Assembly (NCBI RefSeq): GCF_038397755.1
Contig: NZ_CP151637.1
Span: 2,976,001 to 3,040,000, forward strand
Source: Microbacterium sp. LWH7-1.2
GTDB lineage: Bacteria; Actinomycetota; Actinomycetes; Actinomycetales; Microbacteriaceae
Reading direction: 5' to 3'
DNA: 64,000 nucleotides
The first letter of the stretch is position 1. Each line of letters opens with the position of its first letter. The translations under genes and the position numbers were made by a program. Of this stretch, positions 17,216 through 26,654 are shown in pieces. The notes beneath the pieces were generated by a model. It ran no database searches. It was not told the DNA's origin and saw only the letters and a program-made list of their open reading frames with translations.

Positions 17216-18835
17216 TCAGCGGCGACCGGGCAGGAAGCGGCGCACCAGGCCGGTGGCCACCGCAAGCTCGGGCGCGCGGAAAAGGGCGAGGATGCCGACG
17301 TACACGGCGATGACGACCGTGCCGATGACAGCTGCACCGGCCGCACCGAGGATCTGACTGGAGGCCGTCCAGCCTTCGGCGCCACCGCACCACACGAAGA
17401 CGAGCCAGCCAGCGGCCGCCGCGGGAATTGCTGCGAGGACGAAGCGGCCGAGCGACAGCATCCAGGCGCCCGTGCGCAGACCTCCGAGGCGGCGTTCGAG
17501 GAGCCACGTCGCAAGGACGACCTGCACGATGCTGGCGAACGACTGGCCGATCGCGACAAGTGCAGCCAGGTACTCCAGTCCGATGACCCCGGCGTCCACG
17601 AGTGTGCGGGCACCGAGTGCCGTGGCGACGACGATGGCGCACTGAAGCAGCGTGAAGAAGAACGGAGTGCGCGTGTCGTTGTAGGCGTAGAAGGTGCGCT
17701 GGATCACGAACAGAACCGCCAGCGGGATCAGACCGACCAAGAATGCGAGCAGCACCCACGCCGCCTGCACGGCCTCGTTCGCGGTGTTCGTGAATATGCG
17801 GGAAGCCGGCACGGCCGCGGCGGCCAGTGCGAACGTCGAGATCACGATGAACACACCGAGCGTGCGGATGCTGCGCCCGATGTCGGAGCGAACGTCATCG
17901 TCGCGTCCGGCGTGCGCGTGCTCGCTCAACTGGGTGAAATAGGGCGTTCCGATCGACAGGACGATGATCGAATAGGGCAGCATGAAGAGCAGCCAGGCGT
18001 AACCTGACGCGGCCGCGGCAGGTCCGGCACCCGAGGCGTCAGACAGCACACGCGACTGGAGCAGTCCCGCGAGCTGACCCGCGACGACCATCAAGAATGT
18101 CCAGCCTGCAAGGCGCCCGATCTGGCCGAGGCCGACGCCGCGCCACCGGAAGTCTGGTCGCACGTGGAGGCCGGTGCGTCGCCAGAAGAAAAGCAGCATG
18201 ACCGCCTGCACCACGATTCCGAATGTCGCGGTGCCGGCGAGGATCGCGATCATGGCCGGCGTCCAGTCAGCCGCAGTCGTGATCGGACCGCCGAAGAGGG
18301 CGAGGAAGGCGAGGAACCCGCCGATCGATACCACGTTGTTGACGATCGGCGCCCACGTGAACGGGCCATAGATGCGGCGTGCGTTCAGGGCTTCGCCGAC
18401 CAAGGCGTAGAAGCCGTAGAACAGGATCTGAGGCAGGCACCAGTACGCGAAGGTCGTGGTGAGTGCAAGTTGCTCTGTCGTGTAGCCAGGAGCGTACAGC
18501 TGCACGAGCCAGGGCGCAGCGAGGGTCGCCAGCGCGGTGGCGGCGAGCAGCACGACCGTGCCGAGCGTGAACACCTTCGAGATGAAGGAACGACCTCTGT
18601 CTTCGTGCGATGCGGCCCGCACGATCTGGGGAACGATGACGGCGGTGAGCAGGCCCGTCGAGATGATCGCGTAGATGTTGTTCGGCAGCTGGTTGGCCGT
18701 TCCGAACGCATCGCCGGCGCGGCTGCCCACCGAACCCACGACCGCAACGAGGACGATCCCTCGAAGGAACCCGGTGAGGCGCGAGACGATCGTGCCGGCG
18801 CCGATGAGGGCGCTCGCGCGCCCGATCCCGCTCAC
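17216..18835 (-). CDS. murJ: Lipid II flippase MurJ (MviN)
   Basis: Polytopic membrane protein of the MOP superfamily that flips lipid II in peptidoglycan synthesis. The 539-residue product has a hydrophobic pattern fitting about 14 membrane segments. It begins MSGIGRASALIGAGTIVSRL and contains the family segments FGTANQLPNNIYAIISTGLL and YAWLLFMLPYSIIVLSIGTP. It is shorter than mycobacterial homologues, lacking the pseudokinase extension. Its ATG overlaps the stop of the DUF6049 gene (ATGA), so the two envelope genes are translationally coupled. Confidence 0.95.
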   Translation of the reverse strand: MSGIGRASALIGAGTIVSRLTGFLRGIVLVAVVGSVGSRAGDAFGTANQLPNNIYAIISTGLLTAVIVPQIVRAASHEDRGRSFISKVFTLGTVVLLAATALATLAAPWLVQLYAPGYTTEQLALTTTFAYWCLPQILFYGFYALVGEALNARRIYGPFTWAPIVNNVVSIGGFLAFLALFGGPITTAADWTPAMIAILAGTATFGIVVQAVMLLFFWRRTGLHVRPDFRWRGVGLGQIGRLAGWTFLMVVAGQLAGLLQSRVLSDASGAGPAAAASGYAWLLFMLPYSIIVLSIGTPYFTQLSEHAHAGRDDDVRSDIGRSIRTLGVFIVISTFALAAAAVPASRIFTNTANEAVQAAWVLLAFLVGLIPLAVLFVIQRTFYAYNDTRTPFFFTLLQCAIVVATALGARTLVDAGVIGLEYLAALVAIGQSFASIVQVVLATWLLERRLGGLRTGAWMLSLGRFVLAAIPAAAAGWLVFVWCGGAEGWTASSQILGAAGAAVIGTVVIAVYVGILALFRAPELAVATGLVRRFLPGRR

Positions 18836-21087
18836 CGCACGTCTCCCTCAGCCGCTGCGGGCACCTCGGCTTCGGCCTTCGCGTCGGCCCTGTCCGGCTC
18901 GGCGCCCAGGACCGTCTCACCATCGGCACCACCTGGGGCGGCAGCATCCGTCGCCTTGCGTCGGCGGCGCACGCGCAGGACGGTACGCGCGATGCCGAAC
19001 AGCAGGAGCATGCCGACGAGCACGGCGAGGGCGGCGATGCCGACGGCCTCCCAATCGGCGTACACGTTGACCTCGACGGATTGCGGCTCGCCGATGGCGA
19101 CGAACGCGGGGCTGCGCAGCTGCAGGGTCAGGGTGACGTCGCCGCGGCCGACGCGCGCCTGCACGGGCACCTCGACGCGCGTGTTGCTCTGCGGCGTCGC
19201 GACGATGGGGGTCTCGCCCTGCACATCGAGGCGGAGATTGTCGCGGGTCGTGTAGAGCACGAGGTTGACGGGGTACGGCAGGTCGTTGCGCACCCAGAAC
19301 CGCAGTGCGGCGCTCGAGCCGTAGAGGTCGCTCGGGCTCGTGGGGAGCAGCGCGACGGAGTCCAGCGTGCCGGCGGTCGCGGCGCGGTGCTCGGCCAGCA
19401 CGGTCGGCCACGTGGTGTCACCGATCCACGCGACGCCGAGGACCTGCAGGAGGTCGGCGCGCTCCGGTCCGGTCAGCAGGGACGGCTGGTCGAGGATCGT
19501 CGCGAACCGCGCGAGCTCGCCCTCGTCTGCGACGAGAGCGGATGCTGCGGCCGCGCGCTCCGGCGAGGACTCGACGCCGGTCAGCTCGACGTCGAACGCC
19601 TCACCCGCCGCGACCGTCGCGATCGTCCGGGGCGTCATGCGGGGTGCGGAGAAGGCGGCGGAGATGGCCGCCGCGAGCTCGACGCGGGAGCGCCCGTCGC
19701 CGCGACCGACGGTGACGAGGAGCGGGCCGTTCGTCTCGGCCGCCGCGAAGGCGAGGTAGGCGGTCGCGGCGGTGAGCGGTGCGCCGCGCAGCCAGGGCTC
19801 CTCCCGCTGAGATGCGTCGTCGAGGGCGGCGGAGACGTCGCTGTCGTGGACGAGAACCTCTCCGGCGCCGACGCGGCCGTGCGCCGAGACGGTGCGGCCG
19901 TCGGAGCCGGCGTCCGTCGTCGAGGAAGGGATGAGGGTCGAAGGAGCGGTGCCGTCGGTGGTGGCGATGTCGGTGAGGCGCGAGATGATCTCAGCGTCCG
20001 CAGTGCCCTCGGCGGGCCAGTACACGCCCTGCCGCGTGGCGGGGCCGACCGTCAGCAGCTCGTCCGTGCTCGGCAGGGCGGCGTCGGGCTGTGGGGTGGG
20101 CGCGGTCGTGGGGGCGTCCGACGGGGCCGGGGTCGGCGTCGGCGTCGGCGCCGCGAAGTTGGACTCCGACATGTATGCGGTGAAGGACGTGGGCTGCAGC
20201 GGCCGCGGCAGGCCCGCCTGCAGCTGCGCGGTGACGTCGGCGTCTCCGAACTGCAGGGCGAAGCGCGAGTTCGGGATGCTCTCGAGGCGCGTGAGCCACT
20301 CGAGCGCGGAGTCGGGCGCCGACGTGCCCAGCACGCGGATCGACGCGGGCACGGCCGGGTCGACAGCGAGGATCGCGGGGGTCCCGGTCACGCCGTCGAG
20401 CTGGTTGGTGAGGTCGCCGTCGGGCGCGGTGAGCTCGGCGAGCTGCTCCGCGGTGAGGAGGCCCTCGCTGAGGGCGCCCGTGGTGATCGGGACGATCACG
20501 CCGATGCCGACGTCGGTCGCCTCGGCGGGAGGGACGATCATCGTACTCGTGGCCGTCACGGTGCCGTCCGTGCCGGGATACGACGCGGCGAGCGGGTAGA
20601 CGCCGGGAGCGAGACCCGCGAGCGCCGGGTGGTCGGCGGCGATCGTGATGCCGCGCACCTGGAACCCGCCGGGATCGACCGCTGCGATCTGGTCGGTGGC
20701 GATCGCCTCGAGCGCGACGTCGGTCGATGTGCCGTCGAGCCAGTCGCCCAAGTCGTCGCGGTCGGCGATCGGCGTGCGCCCGAGCGACAGCGTGACGGGG
20801 GTGGGCGCCACCTCGGCGTCCGTGCCGTTCTGGATCGAGACAGACGCGCTCAGCGCGTCGCCGGGGTTCACGATGCCGTTCGCCACGGGTGACAGGGTGA
20901 ACACGGTGGTGCCGGTGGGGACGGCGGACGTCGCGGTCGGCGAGGGCGTCGGCGTCGGGTCCGCCGCGACCGCCGGAGCCGGCAGCAGAAGCCCGGCGAG
21001 CACCGCCACGGCCGCCAATCCGGCGGTCACGAGGCGCGGTACGTGGCGCGGGGCACGCCGCGGGGCTCGCGGTGAAGTCACGATCAT
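18832..21087 (-). CDS. DUF6049 family secreted/membrane protein
   Basis: Actinobacterial envelope protein with a signal peptide (about 1-43, cleavage likely after AVAA), a Pro/Thr-rich linker, a long extracytoplasmic region of beta-rich character and a C-terminal membrane segment (about 685-710, VGIAALAVLVGMLLLFGIA) followed by a basic cytoplasmic tail with RVRRRRK. Length is 751 residues. Proteins of this family are regularly encoded just before murJ. The function is not known; a role with MurJ in cell-wall assembly is inference from the coupling. A second Pro/Thr-rich segment (about 310-335) divides the exterior domain. Confidence 0.88.
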   Translation of the reverse strand: MIVTSPRAPRRAPRHVPRLVTAGLAAVAVLAGLLLPAPAVAADPTPTPSPTATSAVPTGTTVFTLSPVANGIVNPGDALSASVSIQNGTDAEVAPTPVTLSLGRTPIADRDDLGDWLDGTSTDVALEAIATDQIAAVDPGGFQVRGITIAADHPALAGLAPGVYPLAASYPGTDGTVTATSTMIVPPAEATDVGIGVIVPITTGALSEGLLTAEQLAELTAPDGDLTNQLDGVTGTPAILAVDPAVPASIRVLGTSAPDSALEWLTRLESIPNSRFALQFGDADVTAQLQAGLPRPLQPTSFTAYMSESNFAAPTPTPTPAPSDAPTTAPTPQPDAALPSTDELLTVGPATRQGVYWPAEGTADAEIISRLTDIATTDGTAPSTLIPSSTTDAGSDGRTVSAHGRVGAGEVLVHDSDVSAALDDASQREEPWLRGAPLTAATAYLAFAAAETNGPLLVTVGRGDGRSRVELAAAISAAFSAPRMTPRTIATVAAGEAFDVELTGVESSPERAAAASALVADEGELARFATILDQPSLLTGPERADLLQVLGVAWIGDTTWPTVLAEHRAATAGTLDSVALLPTSPSDLYGSSAALRFWVRNDLPYPVNLVLYTTRDNLRLDVQGETPIVATPQSNTRVEVPVQARVGRGDVTLTLQLRSPAFVAIGEPQSVEVNVYADWEAVGIAALAVLVGMLLLFGIARTVLRVRRRRKATDAAAPGGADGETVLGAEPDRADAKAEAEVPAAAEGDVR

Positions 21088-21185
21088 CCTGTCGGGGGGT
21101 TCGCTCCTGTGCGATGTCCTGACCGCACGATCGAGGAGATTCTACGGTCCGCGGCTCCGAGCCCGCCTGAGGACAGGCGGCGCGG

Positions 21186-22718
21186 TTGAATGGTCCCGTG
21201 CTTCCCGAACCGGATACCGACCTCTGCCGTGACCTCGCCGCCGACCTCCACGGCGCGGGATTCACCGCCGAAGCCCTGCGCGACGCGTGGGGCGGCGCGG
21301 CCGACGACGCGATCGCGCGGGGCCTCCGGTCGCCGGCGTCGCGCGCCCTCGGCAGCCGCGACGACGCCCTCGCCGTGCTGGGGAGACTTCTGGTGCTCGG
21401 GATGCCGCAGGCCGTGGCATCCGTCGATCAGGCGCTCTCGCGAGCCGGCGCAGCGGGACTCGTGCGGCTGGGGCTCGCCGAGGTCGACGGCGGCGAGGCG
21501 CGCCCGCTCGCCGTGGTGCGGCCGCAGTCGTACGCAGACGCGTCCGGGTCCGGACAGTGGTGGATCGCCAGCGACCTCGACGAGGCCGCGCTCGGCGGGC
21601 CGCTGCCCGAGGATCACGTGCTGGGCGTCGGCGGTGCGTCGCTGACGCTCGCCGGGCTGCAGCTGCCGACCCGCGCCGAGCGCGCCCTCGACATCGGGGC
21701 GGGCTGCGGCATCCAGGCGCTCCGCGCCCGCGCGCATGTCGAGCACGTGGTGGCGACCGACATCTCGCCGCGCGCGCTCTCGTTCACGCGCCTGAACGCC
21801 CTCCTCAACGGCATCGACGGCATCGAGGTGCGCCTCGGCAGCCTCTTCGAGCCGGTCGCCGGCGAGCAGTTCGACCGGGTCGTGTCGAACCCGCCGTTCG
21901 TCATCACACCGCGGGTCGCGCACGTTCCCGCCTACGAGTACCGCGACGGCGGCATGGTCGGCGACGACGTCGTGGCCGCTTTCGTGACGGGCGTCGGCGA
22001 CCACCTGGCGCCGGGCGGCATCGCGCAGCTGCTGGGCAACTGGGAGACCCGGGACGGCGCGCCCGGGCTCGAGCGCGTGCGCGGGTGGGTCGAGTCGTCG
22101 CCGGTGCCGCTCGACGCCTGGGTGGTCGAGCGCGAGAGCCTCGACCCGCTGTCGTACGCCGAGTTGTGGGTGCGAGACGGCGGCACGCTGCCCGGCACGC
22201 CCGGCTTCGCACGACTCGTCGACGCCTGGCTCGACGACTTCGCGGCCCGCGCCGTGACCGAGGTGGGCTTCGGGTACCTTCTGCTGCGGCGTCCGGCCGA
22301 CGGCGGCCCCACGCTCGCCCGGTACGAGACGCTCCACACGGCGCTCGCGGGCGAGGGCCTCGGCACGCACCTCGCCGCCGCCCTCGAGGCCCACGACCGC
22401 CTGAGCGTGCTCGACGACGCGGGGCTCGCAGCATCCGTTCTCCTCGTCGCCCCCGATGTCACCGAGGCGCGCCACCACCTGCCCGGCGCCGAGGATCCGA
22501 CGGTCATCGAACTGCGCCAGGGCGGCGGCTTCGGCCGGGCGCTGGGCGTGGATCCGGGCCTGGCCGCGCTGGTCGGGGCGTGCGACGGCGACCTCCCGGT
22601 GGGCGTGCTGGTCGACGCGATCGCCGATCTGCTCGACGTCGACGCGACCGCGCTGCGCGCGGACCTGCTGCCCCGCGTGCGCGAGCTGACGTTCACCGGG
22701 TTCCTGCGATTCGCGTGA
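21186..22718 (+). CDS. Class I SAM-dependent methyltransferase (N-terminal DUF7059-like)
   Basis: The 510-residue protein has a central small-methyltransferase domain. The SAM-binding loop is ALDIGAGCGIQALRARAH (about 160-177), followed by VVATDISPRALSFTRLNALL and the catalytic-type motif VVSNPPFVI. NPPF is typical of enzymes that methylate a base or amide nitrogen, as in HemK and RlmG relatives. The substrate cannot be told from sequence. About 150 residues before and 200 after the domain are family-specific. TTG 21186 has AGGCGG upstream at good spacing; GTG 21198 is an alternative that removes four residues. It is divergent from the DUF6049-murJ operon. Confidence 0.85.
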   Translation: MNGPVLPEPDTDLCRDLAADLHGAGFTAEALRDAWGGAADDAIARGLRSPASRALGSRDDALAVLGRLLVLGMPQAVASVDQALSRAGAAGLVRLGLAEVDGGEARPLAVVRPQSYADASGSGQWWIASDLDEAALGGPLPEDHVLGVGGASLTLAGLQLPTRAERALDIGAGCGIQALRARAHVEHVVATDISPRALSFTRLNALLNGIDGIEVRLGSLFEPVAGEQFDRVVSNPPFVITPRVAHVPAYEYRDGGMVGDDVVAAFVTGVGDHLAPGGIAQLLGNWETRDGAPGLERVRGWVESSPVPLDAWVVERESLDPLSYAELWVRDGGTLPGTPGFARLVDAWLDDFAARAVTEVGFGYLLLRRPADGGPTLARYETLHTALAGEGLGTHLAAALEAHDRLSVLDDAGLAASVLLVAPDVTEARHHLPGAEDPTVIELRQGGGFGRALGVDPGLAALVGACDGDLPVGVLVDAIADLLDVDATALRADLLPRVRELTFTGFLRFA

Positions 22719-22750
22719 ACGGCGCTCGGTAGGCCCAGCCTGCGCGCGGA

Positions 22751-22756
22751 TAAGCT
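22751..22756 (+). promoter_or_regulatory. Leaderless -10 element of cca
   Basis: TAAGCT ends eight bases before the ATG at 22764, and no Shine-Dalgarno is visible; transcription probably begins at or just before the start codon. Confidence 0.5.
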
Positions 22757-22763
22757 CGGTGCC

Positions 22764-24191
22764 ATGCTCAACATGGCCGAGGGCATCGCGCGCCTCGGCG
22801 CGCTCGCCGAGTCCCCCGTCGTCGCCGCGCTGGCACGCGCGTTCGCCGACGCCGGCTACGACCTCGCGATCGTGGGCGGTCCCGTCCGCGACGCCCTGCT
22901 CGGCCGGCCGACCAACGACCTCGACTTCACGACGAACGCGCGCCCCGACGACATCCTGCGGATCGTGAAGCCCATCTCGTCCGCGCAGTGGGACATCGGC
23001 CGCGCATTCGGCACGATCGGTGCGCGCGTCCACGGCGAGCAGGTCGAGATCACCACGTACCGCGCCGACAGTTACGACGGCGTCACACGAAAGCCCACCG
23101 TCGAGTTCGGCGACACCATCGAGGGCGACCTCGTGCGCCGCGACTTCACCGTGAACGCGATGGCGCTGCGCGTTCCCGGCCGGACGCTGGTCGACCCGAC
23201 CGGGGGCGTCGAGGATCTCGTCCACGGCGTGCTGCGCACCCCCACCGACCCCTCCGTGAGCTTCGGCGATGACCCGCTCCGGATGCTGCGGGCCGCCCGG
23301 TTCGCGTCGCAGCTCGGCTTCGCCGTCCACCCCGACACCGAGGCCGCGATCCAGGAGCTGCGCCGCACGCTCGAGATCGTGAGCCCCGAGCGCATCCAGG
23401 CCGAGCTCGTGAAGCTGCTCGCGACGGACGACCCGGTGCGCGGCATCCGTCTGCTCGTCGAGACGGGACTCATGGCCGAGTTCCTGCCCGAGATCCCCGC
23501 GCTCCAGCTCGAGGTCGACGAGCACCACCACCACAAGGACGTCTACGAGCACTCCCTCACGGTGCTGCGGCAGGCCATCGAGCTGGAGAAGACCCGGAAC
23601 CCGGATGCCGCACCCGACGTCGCGCTCCGGCTCGCATCACTGCTGCACGACATCGGCAAGCCCGCGACCCGCCGGCTCGAGCCGGGCGGGGGCGTGACCT
23701 TCTACCACCACGACCTCAAGGGCGCGCGGATGGCCCGCAAGCGCCTGCAGGAGCTGCGCTTCGACTCCGCGACGATCGCGACGGTGAGCCGGCTCATCGA
23801 GCTGCACCTGCGCTTCTTCGGGTACTCCGAGGGCGCATGGACCGACTCGGCGGTGCGCCGCTACGTGCGCGATGCCGATGCCGAGCTCGAGCGCCTCCAC
23901 ATCCTGACGCGCGCCGACGTGACGACACGCAACGTCAAGAAGGCCGCGCGTCTCGCCCGCGCCTACGACGACATCGAGCGCCGCATCGCCGAGCTCGCCG
24001 CGCAGGAGCAGCTGGACGCGATGCGCCCCGAGCTCGACGGCAACCGCATCCAAGAGGTGCTGGGCCTGAAGCCCGGCCGCGAGGTGGGCGAGGCGTACCG
24101 GTTCCTCCTCGACCTTCGCCTCGACGAGGGCATCGTCGGCGAAGAGGAGGCCGAGCGCCGCCTGCGCGACTGGTGGTCCGCGCGCGCCTGA
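22764..24191 (+). CDS. cca: CCA tRNA nucleotidyltransferase
   Basis: Adds or repairs the 3'-CCA of tRNAs. In the 475-residue product, the nucleotidyltransferase head contains LAIVGGPVRDALLGRPTNDL and LDFTTNAR, with the metal-binding Asp pair in NDLDF. The RNA-binding segment RDFTVNAMALR and the FGDDPLRMLRAARFASQLGF motif of class II enzymes follow. A C-terminal HD domain carries LLHDIGKPATR, as in many actinobacterial poly(A)polymerase-like versions. Order methyltransferase-cca beside murJ/trxB is usual for the group. Confidence 0.95.
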   Translation: MLNMAEGIARLGALAESPVVAALARAFADAGYDLAIVGGPVRDALLGRPTNDLDFTTNARPDDILRIVKPISSAQWDIGRAFGTIGARVHGEQVEITTYRADSYDGVTRKPTVEFGDTIEGDLVRRDFTVNAMALRVPGRTLVDPTGGVEDLVHGVLRTPTDPSVSFGDDPLRMLRAARFASQLGFAVHPDTEAAIQELRRTLEIVSPERIQAELVKLLATDDPVRGIRLLVETGLMAEFLPEIPALQLEVDEHHHHKDVYEHSLTVLRQAIELEKTRNPDAAPDVALRLASLLHDIGKPATRRLEPGGGVTFYHHDLKGARMARKRLQELRFDSATIATVSRLIELHLRFFGYSEGAWTDSAVRRYVRDADAELERLHILTRADVTTRNVKKAARLARAYDDIERRIAELAAQEQLDAMRPELDGNRIQEVLGLKPGREVGEAYRFLLDLRLDEGIVGEEEAERRLRDWWSARA

Positions 24192-24235
24192 CCCCTTTCA
24201 GGGCGACGGATGCTGCGCTGCGCCGCTGTGCGGAA

Positions 24236-24799
24236 TCAGCCGGCGAGCGCGCGCAGATGCGCGGAGACCCGCTCGGCGAAGGCAGGGCAGCCGGCCCAGC
24301 TGAGCGCGTCGGCGAGGGCACCCTGGTGGCGGTCTCCGCGCGATAGGAGCACGCGCTCGCGCTGCGCGGAGGTCACGTGCCGCACGTCGGCACCCGCGGT
24401 GTCGTCGATGAGGCAGAGGAACTCGTCGGGGGTGCAGACCTCGAACGGCAGCGGGTCCCCTGTCCCGATCCCACGAGGGTGGGTCGAGACCAGCACGTGA
24501 GCGCCGGCGGAGGCGGCGTCGGTCGCGGCGAGGCGGGGCTCGATGGCCTCCTCGAGGTCGATGTCGGCCTCGACGGCGCCGATCACCTCGTCGAGGCTGC
24601 TCGCGAGGAGCTCGAGCCGCCGCCGTGAGGCCGCCCGCCGGCTCGGCTGCCTCCCCGACCACAGCCGGACGGAGTCGGCCACGACGCCCGCCGACGAATG
24701 CAGCTGGAAGGACCCGGTCTGGTGGCGCAGCAGCGCGAGCCATTCGTACGGGGTGCGCGCGGCGAGGACGTCGCTGTCGACGAACACACGGTGCAGCAC
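24236..24799 (-). CDS. PIN-domain protein, probable VapC-like toxin
   Basis: The 187-residue product begins MLHRVFVDSDVLAARTPYEW, which matches the first PIN-domain strand with its conserved acidic residue. Further acidic positions occur in IDLEEAIEP and TPDEFLCLIDD. PIN domains are metal-dependent RNases; as toxins they cleave tRNA or rRNA. It starts with GTG 26 bp after the stop of a helix-turn-helix gene, giving the antitoxin-toxin order. It belongs to the longer PIN group seen with excisionase-type antitoxins rather than classical VapC of about 130 residues. Activity is inference. Confidence 0.8.
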   Translation of the reverse strand: MLHRVFVDSDVLAARTPYEWLALLRHQTGSFQLHSSAGVVADSVRLWSGRQPSRRAASRRRLELLASSLDEVIGAVEADIDLEEAIEPRLAATDAASAGAHVLVSTHPRGIGTGDPLPFEVCTPDEFLCLIDDTAGADVRHVTSAQRERVLLSRGDRHQGALADALSWAGCPAFAERVSAHLRALAG

Positions 24800-24825
24800 C
24801 CGGTCAGACTACCCAGCGCAGGTTG

Positions 24826-25287
24826 TCAAACGGCTCCGAGTTCCGCTCCCCGTTCCTCCCCGAACTCGTCGTCGAGCTCGCGCAGGGCGTCGAGGGCCTC
24901 GCGGCGCGCCCGGGCCCGGCTCCGCCGCAGTGCGAGGACGTCGGCGGTGCGCAGTCGCGTGTGCGTTCCCACCCGGTGGGAGGCCAGCTCACCCGTCCGC
25001 ACCAGCTTCATCAGGGTGGGCCGGGACACCCCGACGAGCTCCGCCGCCACGGTGGTGGTCAGCTCGTCAGGCAGAGTGGCGACCGACACGCGCCCGCGGG
25101 CGAGACCCTTGAGGACATGGGTGAGGAGTGAGGTCAGCTCCGCCGGGATCGGAGTCACGACCCCGTCCTCCGCGGTGACGGTGAACCCGACGGAGCCCAG
25201 ATCGGGGACCCGGCCGAGGAGGTCGGCGGCCTCCTCGCTCAGACCCTCTTCGACGAAGACTGTCCCGTTCGACAACAACACGCTCAT
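24826..25287 (-). CDS. Excisionase-type helix-turn-helix antitoxin
   Basis: The 153-residue product carries a MerR/Xis-like winged helix at about 80-125 (TTTVAAELVGVSRPTLMKLV, then GELASHRVGTHTRLRTADVL) and a highly charged C-terminal helix (about 125-150) likely to contact the toxin. The start at 25287 (MSVLLSNGTVFVEE) has GGGGGG as Shine-Dalgarno; the frame is open for 57 codons further upstream, but that part is Cys/Arg-rich and crosses the opposite promoter region. Together with the PIN gene it forms a probable type II toxin-antitoxin module. Confidence 0.82.
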   Translation of the reverse strand: MSVLLSNGTVFVEEGLSEEAADLLGRVPDLGSVGFTVTAEDGVVTPIPAELTSLLTHVLKGLARGRVSVATLPDELTTTVAAELVGVSRPTLMKLVRTGELASHRVGTHTRLRTADVLALRRSRARARREALDALRELDDEFGEERGAELGAV

Positions 25288-25438
25288 ACGGCCCCCCGAC
25301 CTGCGTCGCGCACCACCCCTGAGCGCTCTACAGGGCAATGCTATCCGGTTGCAGTTGCACGTGCATGCTTTGCAGATACATCTGTAACGCGCTAGCGTCG
25401 CCCGAGACCGACTCACCGATCGAGGGGACAGGAACCAC
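25288..25438. promoter_or_regulatory. Divergent promoter region with palindromes
   Basis: This spacer separates the antitoxin gene from the flavohemoglobin gene. It contains a perfect 10-bp palindrome TGCACGTGCA (25356-25365) and an inverted repeat CAGAT-AC-ATCTG (25373-25384), close enough to be operator sites. Which gene they control, and by which regulator, is unknown; a nitric-oxide-responsive repressor or the antitoxin are both plausible. Confidence 0.5.
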
Positions 25439-26641
25439 GTGGATGCGGTAGCGCTCAAGCGGACCTGGAATCAGGTCGCCGCCCACGGGGACGCGGTCCC
25501 CGGGTACTTCTACGCGCACCTCTTCCTCGCTCACCCCGAGACTCGCGATCTGTTCCCCGTCGCGATGGCGGCGCAGCGCGACCGCCTCGTCAAGGCGCTC
25601 GGCCACATGGTGAGCAACGTCGACCGCGTCGGGGACGTCGTCCCGTACATCGAGGATCTCGGCCGCGATCACCGCAAGTTCGGAACCATCGCGGCCCACT
25701 ATCCCGCGGTGGGCGCGTCGCTGCTCGCGACCCTGAAGCACTTCCTCGGCGACGCCTGGACGGCGCAGCTCGCCGCCGACTGGGCAGAGGCGTACGGGCT
25801 CATCGCGACCACGATGATCACGGCCGCCGAGTCCGTCGAATCACAGCCCGCGACATGGGCCGCGGAGGTCGTGGCGACCGAGAGACGGGGAATGGATGTC
25901 GGCACCCTGACGATCCGTCCCGATGACCGCTACCGCTACCAGGCCGGCCAGTCGCTGGCGATCGAGATCCCGCAGCGACCCCGCCAGTGGCGCTACCTGT
26001 CTCCGACGCACGCGCCGCGCGCGGACGGCACGATCACCTTCCACGTCCAGCTCGTCGCGGGCGGCCAGGTCAGCGGAGCGCTGCTGCGCGACGTGCGGGC
26101 CGGCGACCGCGTCCGCCTCGGACCGCCGATCGGCGAGCTGCTCACCCTGCCCTTCGACAGCGAGTGGCCGGATCTGCTCCTCGTCGCCGGCGGCACCGGC
26201 CTCGCTCCGCTGCTCGCCGTGATCGACCAGGTCGCCGCACGCCACGCCGCCCGCGGGAACGGCCCGCACGTCGCGCTGTACCAGGGGGTGCGGCATCCGT
26301 GGGGCTTCTACGCGAAGCCCGAACTCGAGAAGTACGCCGCCGCGCCATGGCTCGACGTGGAGTACGGCGTCTCGGACGACCCCTCCCACCCCGGACGCCG
26401 CGGGCTGATCGGCGACCTCGCGGCCGCGGACGGCCCGTGGGACGACCGCCTCGCGATGGTGTGCGGCTCGCCCCGCATGGTCGACCACACCATCGCCGCC
26501 CTGCGCCGCGCAGGCCTCGACGAGCACCGCATCCGCAGGGAGAAGTACGAAGACCCGTTCACCCAGCAACCCAGCGCCGCCACCGGACGAGCAGACTCCC
26601 CGGAGCTCGTCCGCCCCGCCGTCTCGCTGGGAGTCCAGTAG
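25439..26641 (+). CDS. Flavohemoglobin (nitric oxide dioxygenase type)
   Basis: Globin fused to a ferredoxin-NADP reductase-like module, expected to convert NO to nitrate with O2 and NAD(P)H. In the 400-residue product, the globin domain is at about 1-135, with the probable proximal His at 78 in LGRDHRKFG. The FAD domain is at about 145-245 with RQWRYLSP, and the NAD(P) domain at about 250-375 with LLVAGGTGLAPLLAVIDQ and VCGSPRMVDH. The C-terminal tail extends about 25 residues beyond the usual end. The start is GTG after AGGGGACAGGA. First of a run of three genes that ends with a second globin. Confidence 0.9.
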   Translation: MDAVALKRTWNQVAAHGDAVPGYFYAHLFLAHPETRDLFPVAMAAQRDRLVKALGHMVSNVDRVGDVVPYIEDLGRDHRKFGTIAAHYPAVGASLLATLKHFLGDAWTAQLAADWAEAYGLIATTMITAAESVESQPATWAAEVVATERRGMDVGTLTIRPDDRYRYQAGQSLAIEIPQRPRQWRYLSPTHAPRADGTITFHVQLVAGGQVSGALLRDVRAGDRVRLGPPIGELLTLPFDSEWPDLLLVAGGTGLAPLLAVIDQVAARHAARGNGPHVALYQGVRHPWGFYAKPELEKYAAAPWLDVEYGVSDDPSHPGRRGLIGDLAAADGPWDDRLAMVCGSPRMVDHTIAALRRAGLDEHRIRREKYEDPFTQQPSAATGRADSPELVRPAVSLGVQ

Positions 26642-26654
26642 AGCGAAGGCGATC

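Noticed and set aside
21084..23552. 822-codon minus-strand frame opposite the methyltransferase and cca genes
   Set aside because: The plus-strand genes have clear motifs; the minus frame is repetitive in Arg/Glu/Val with no domain and spans two genes.
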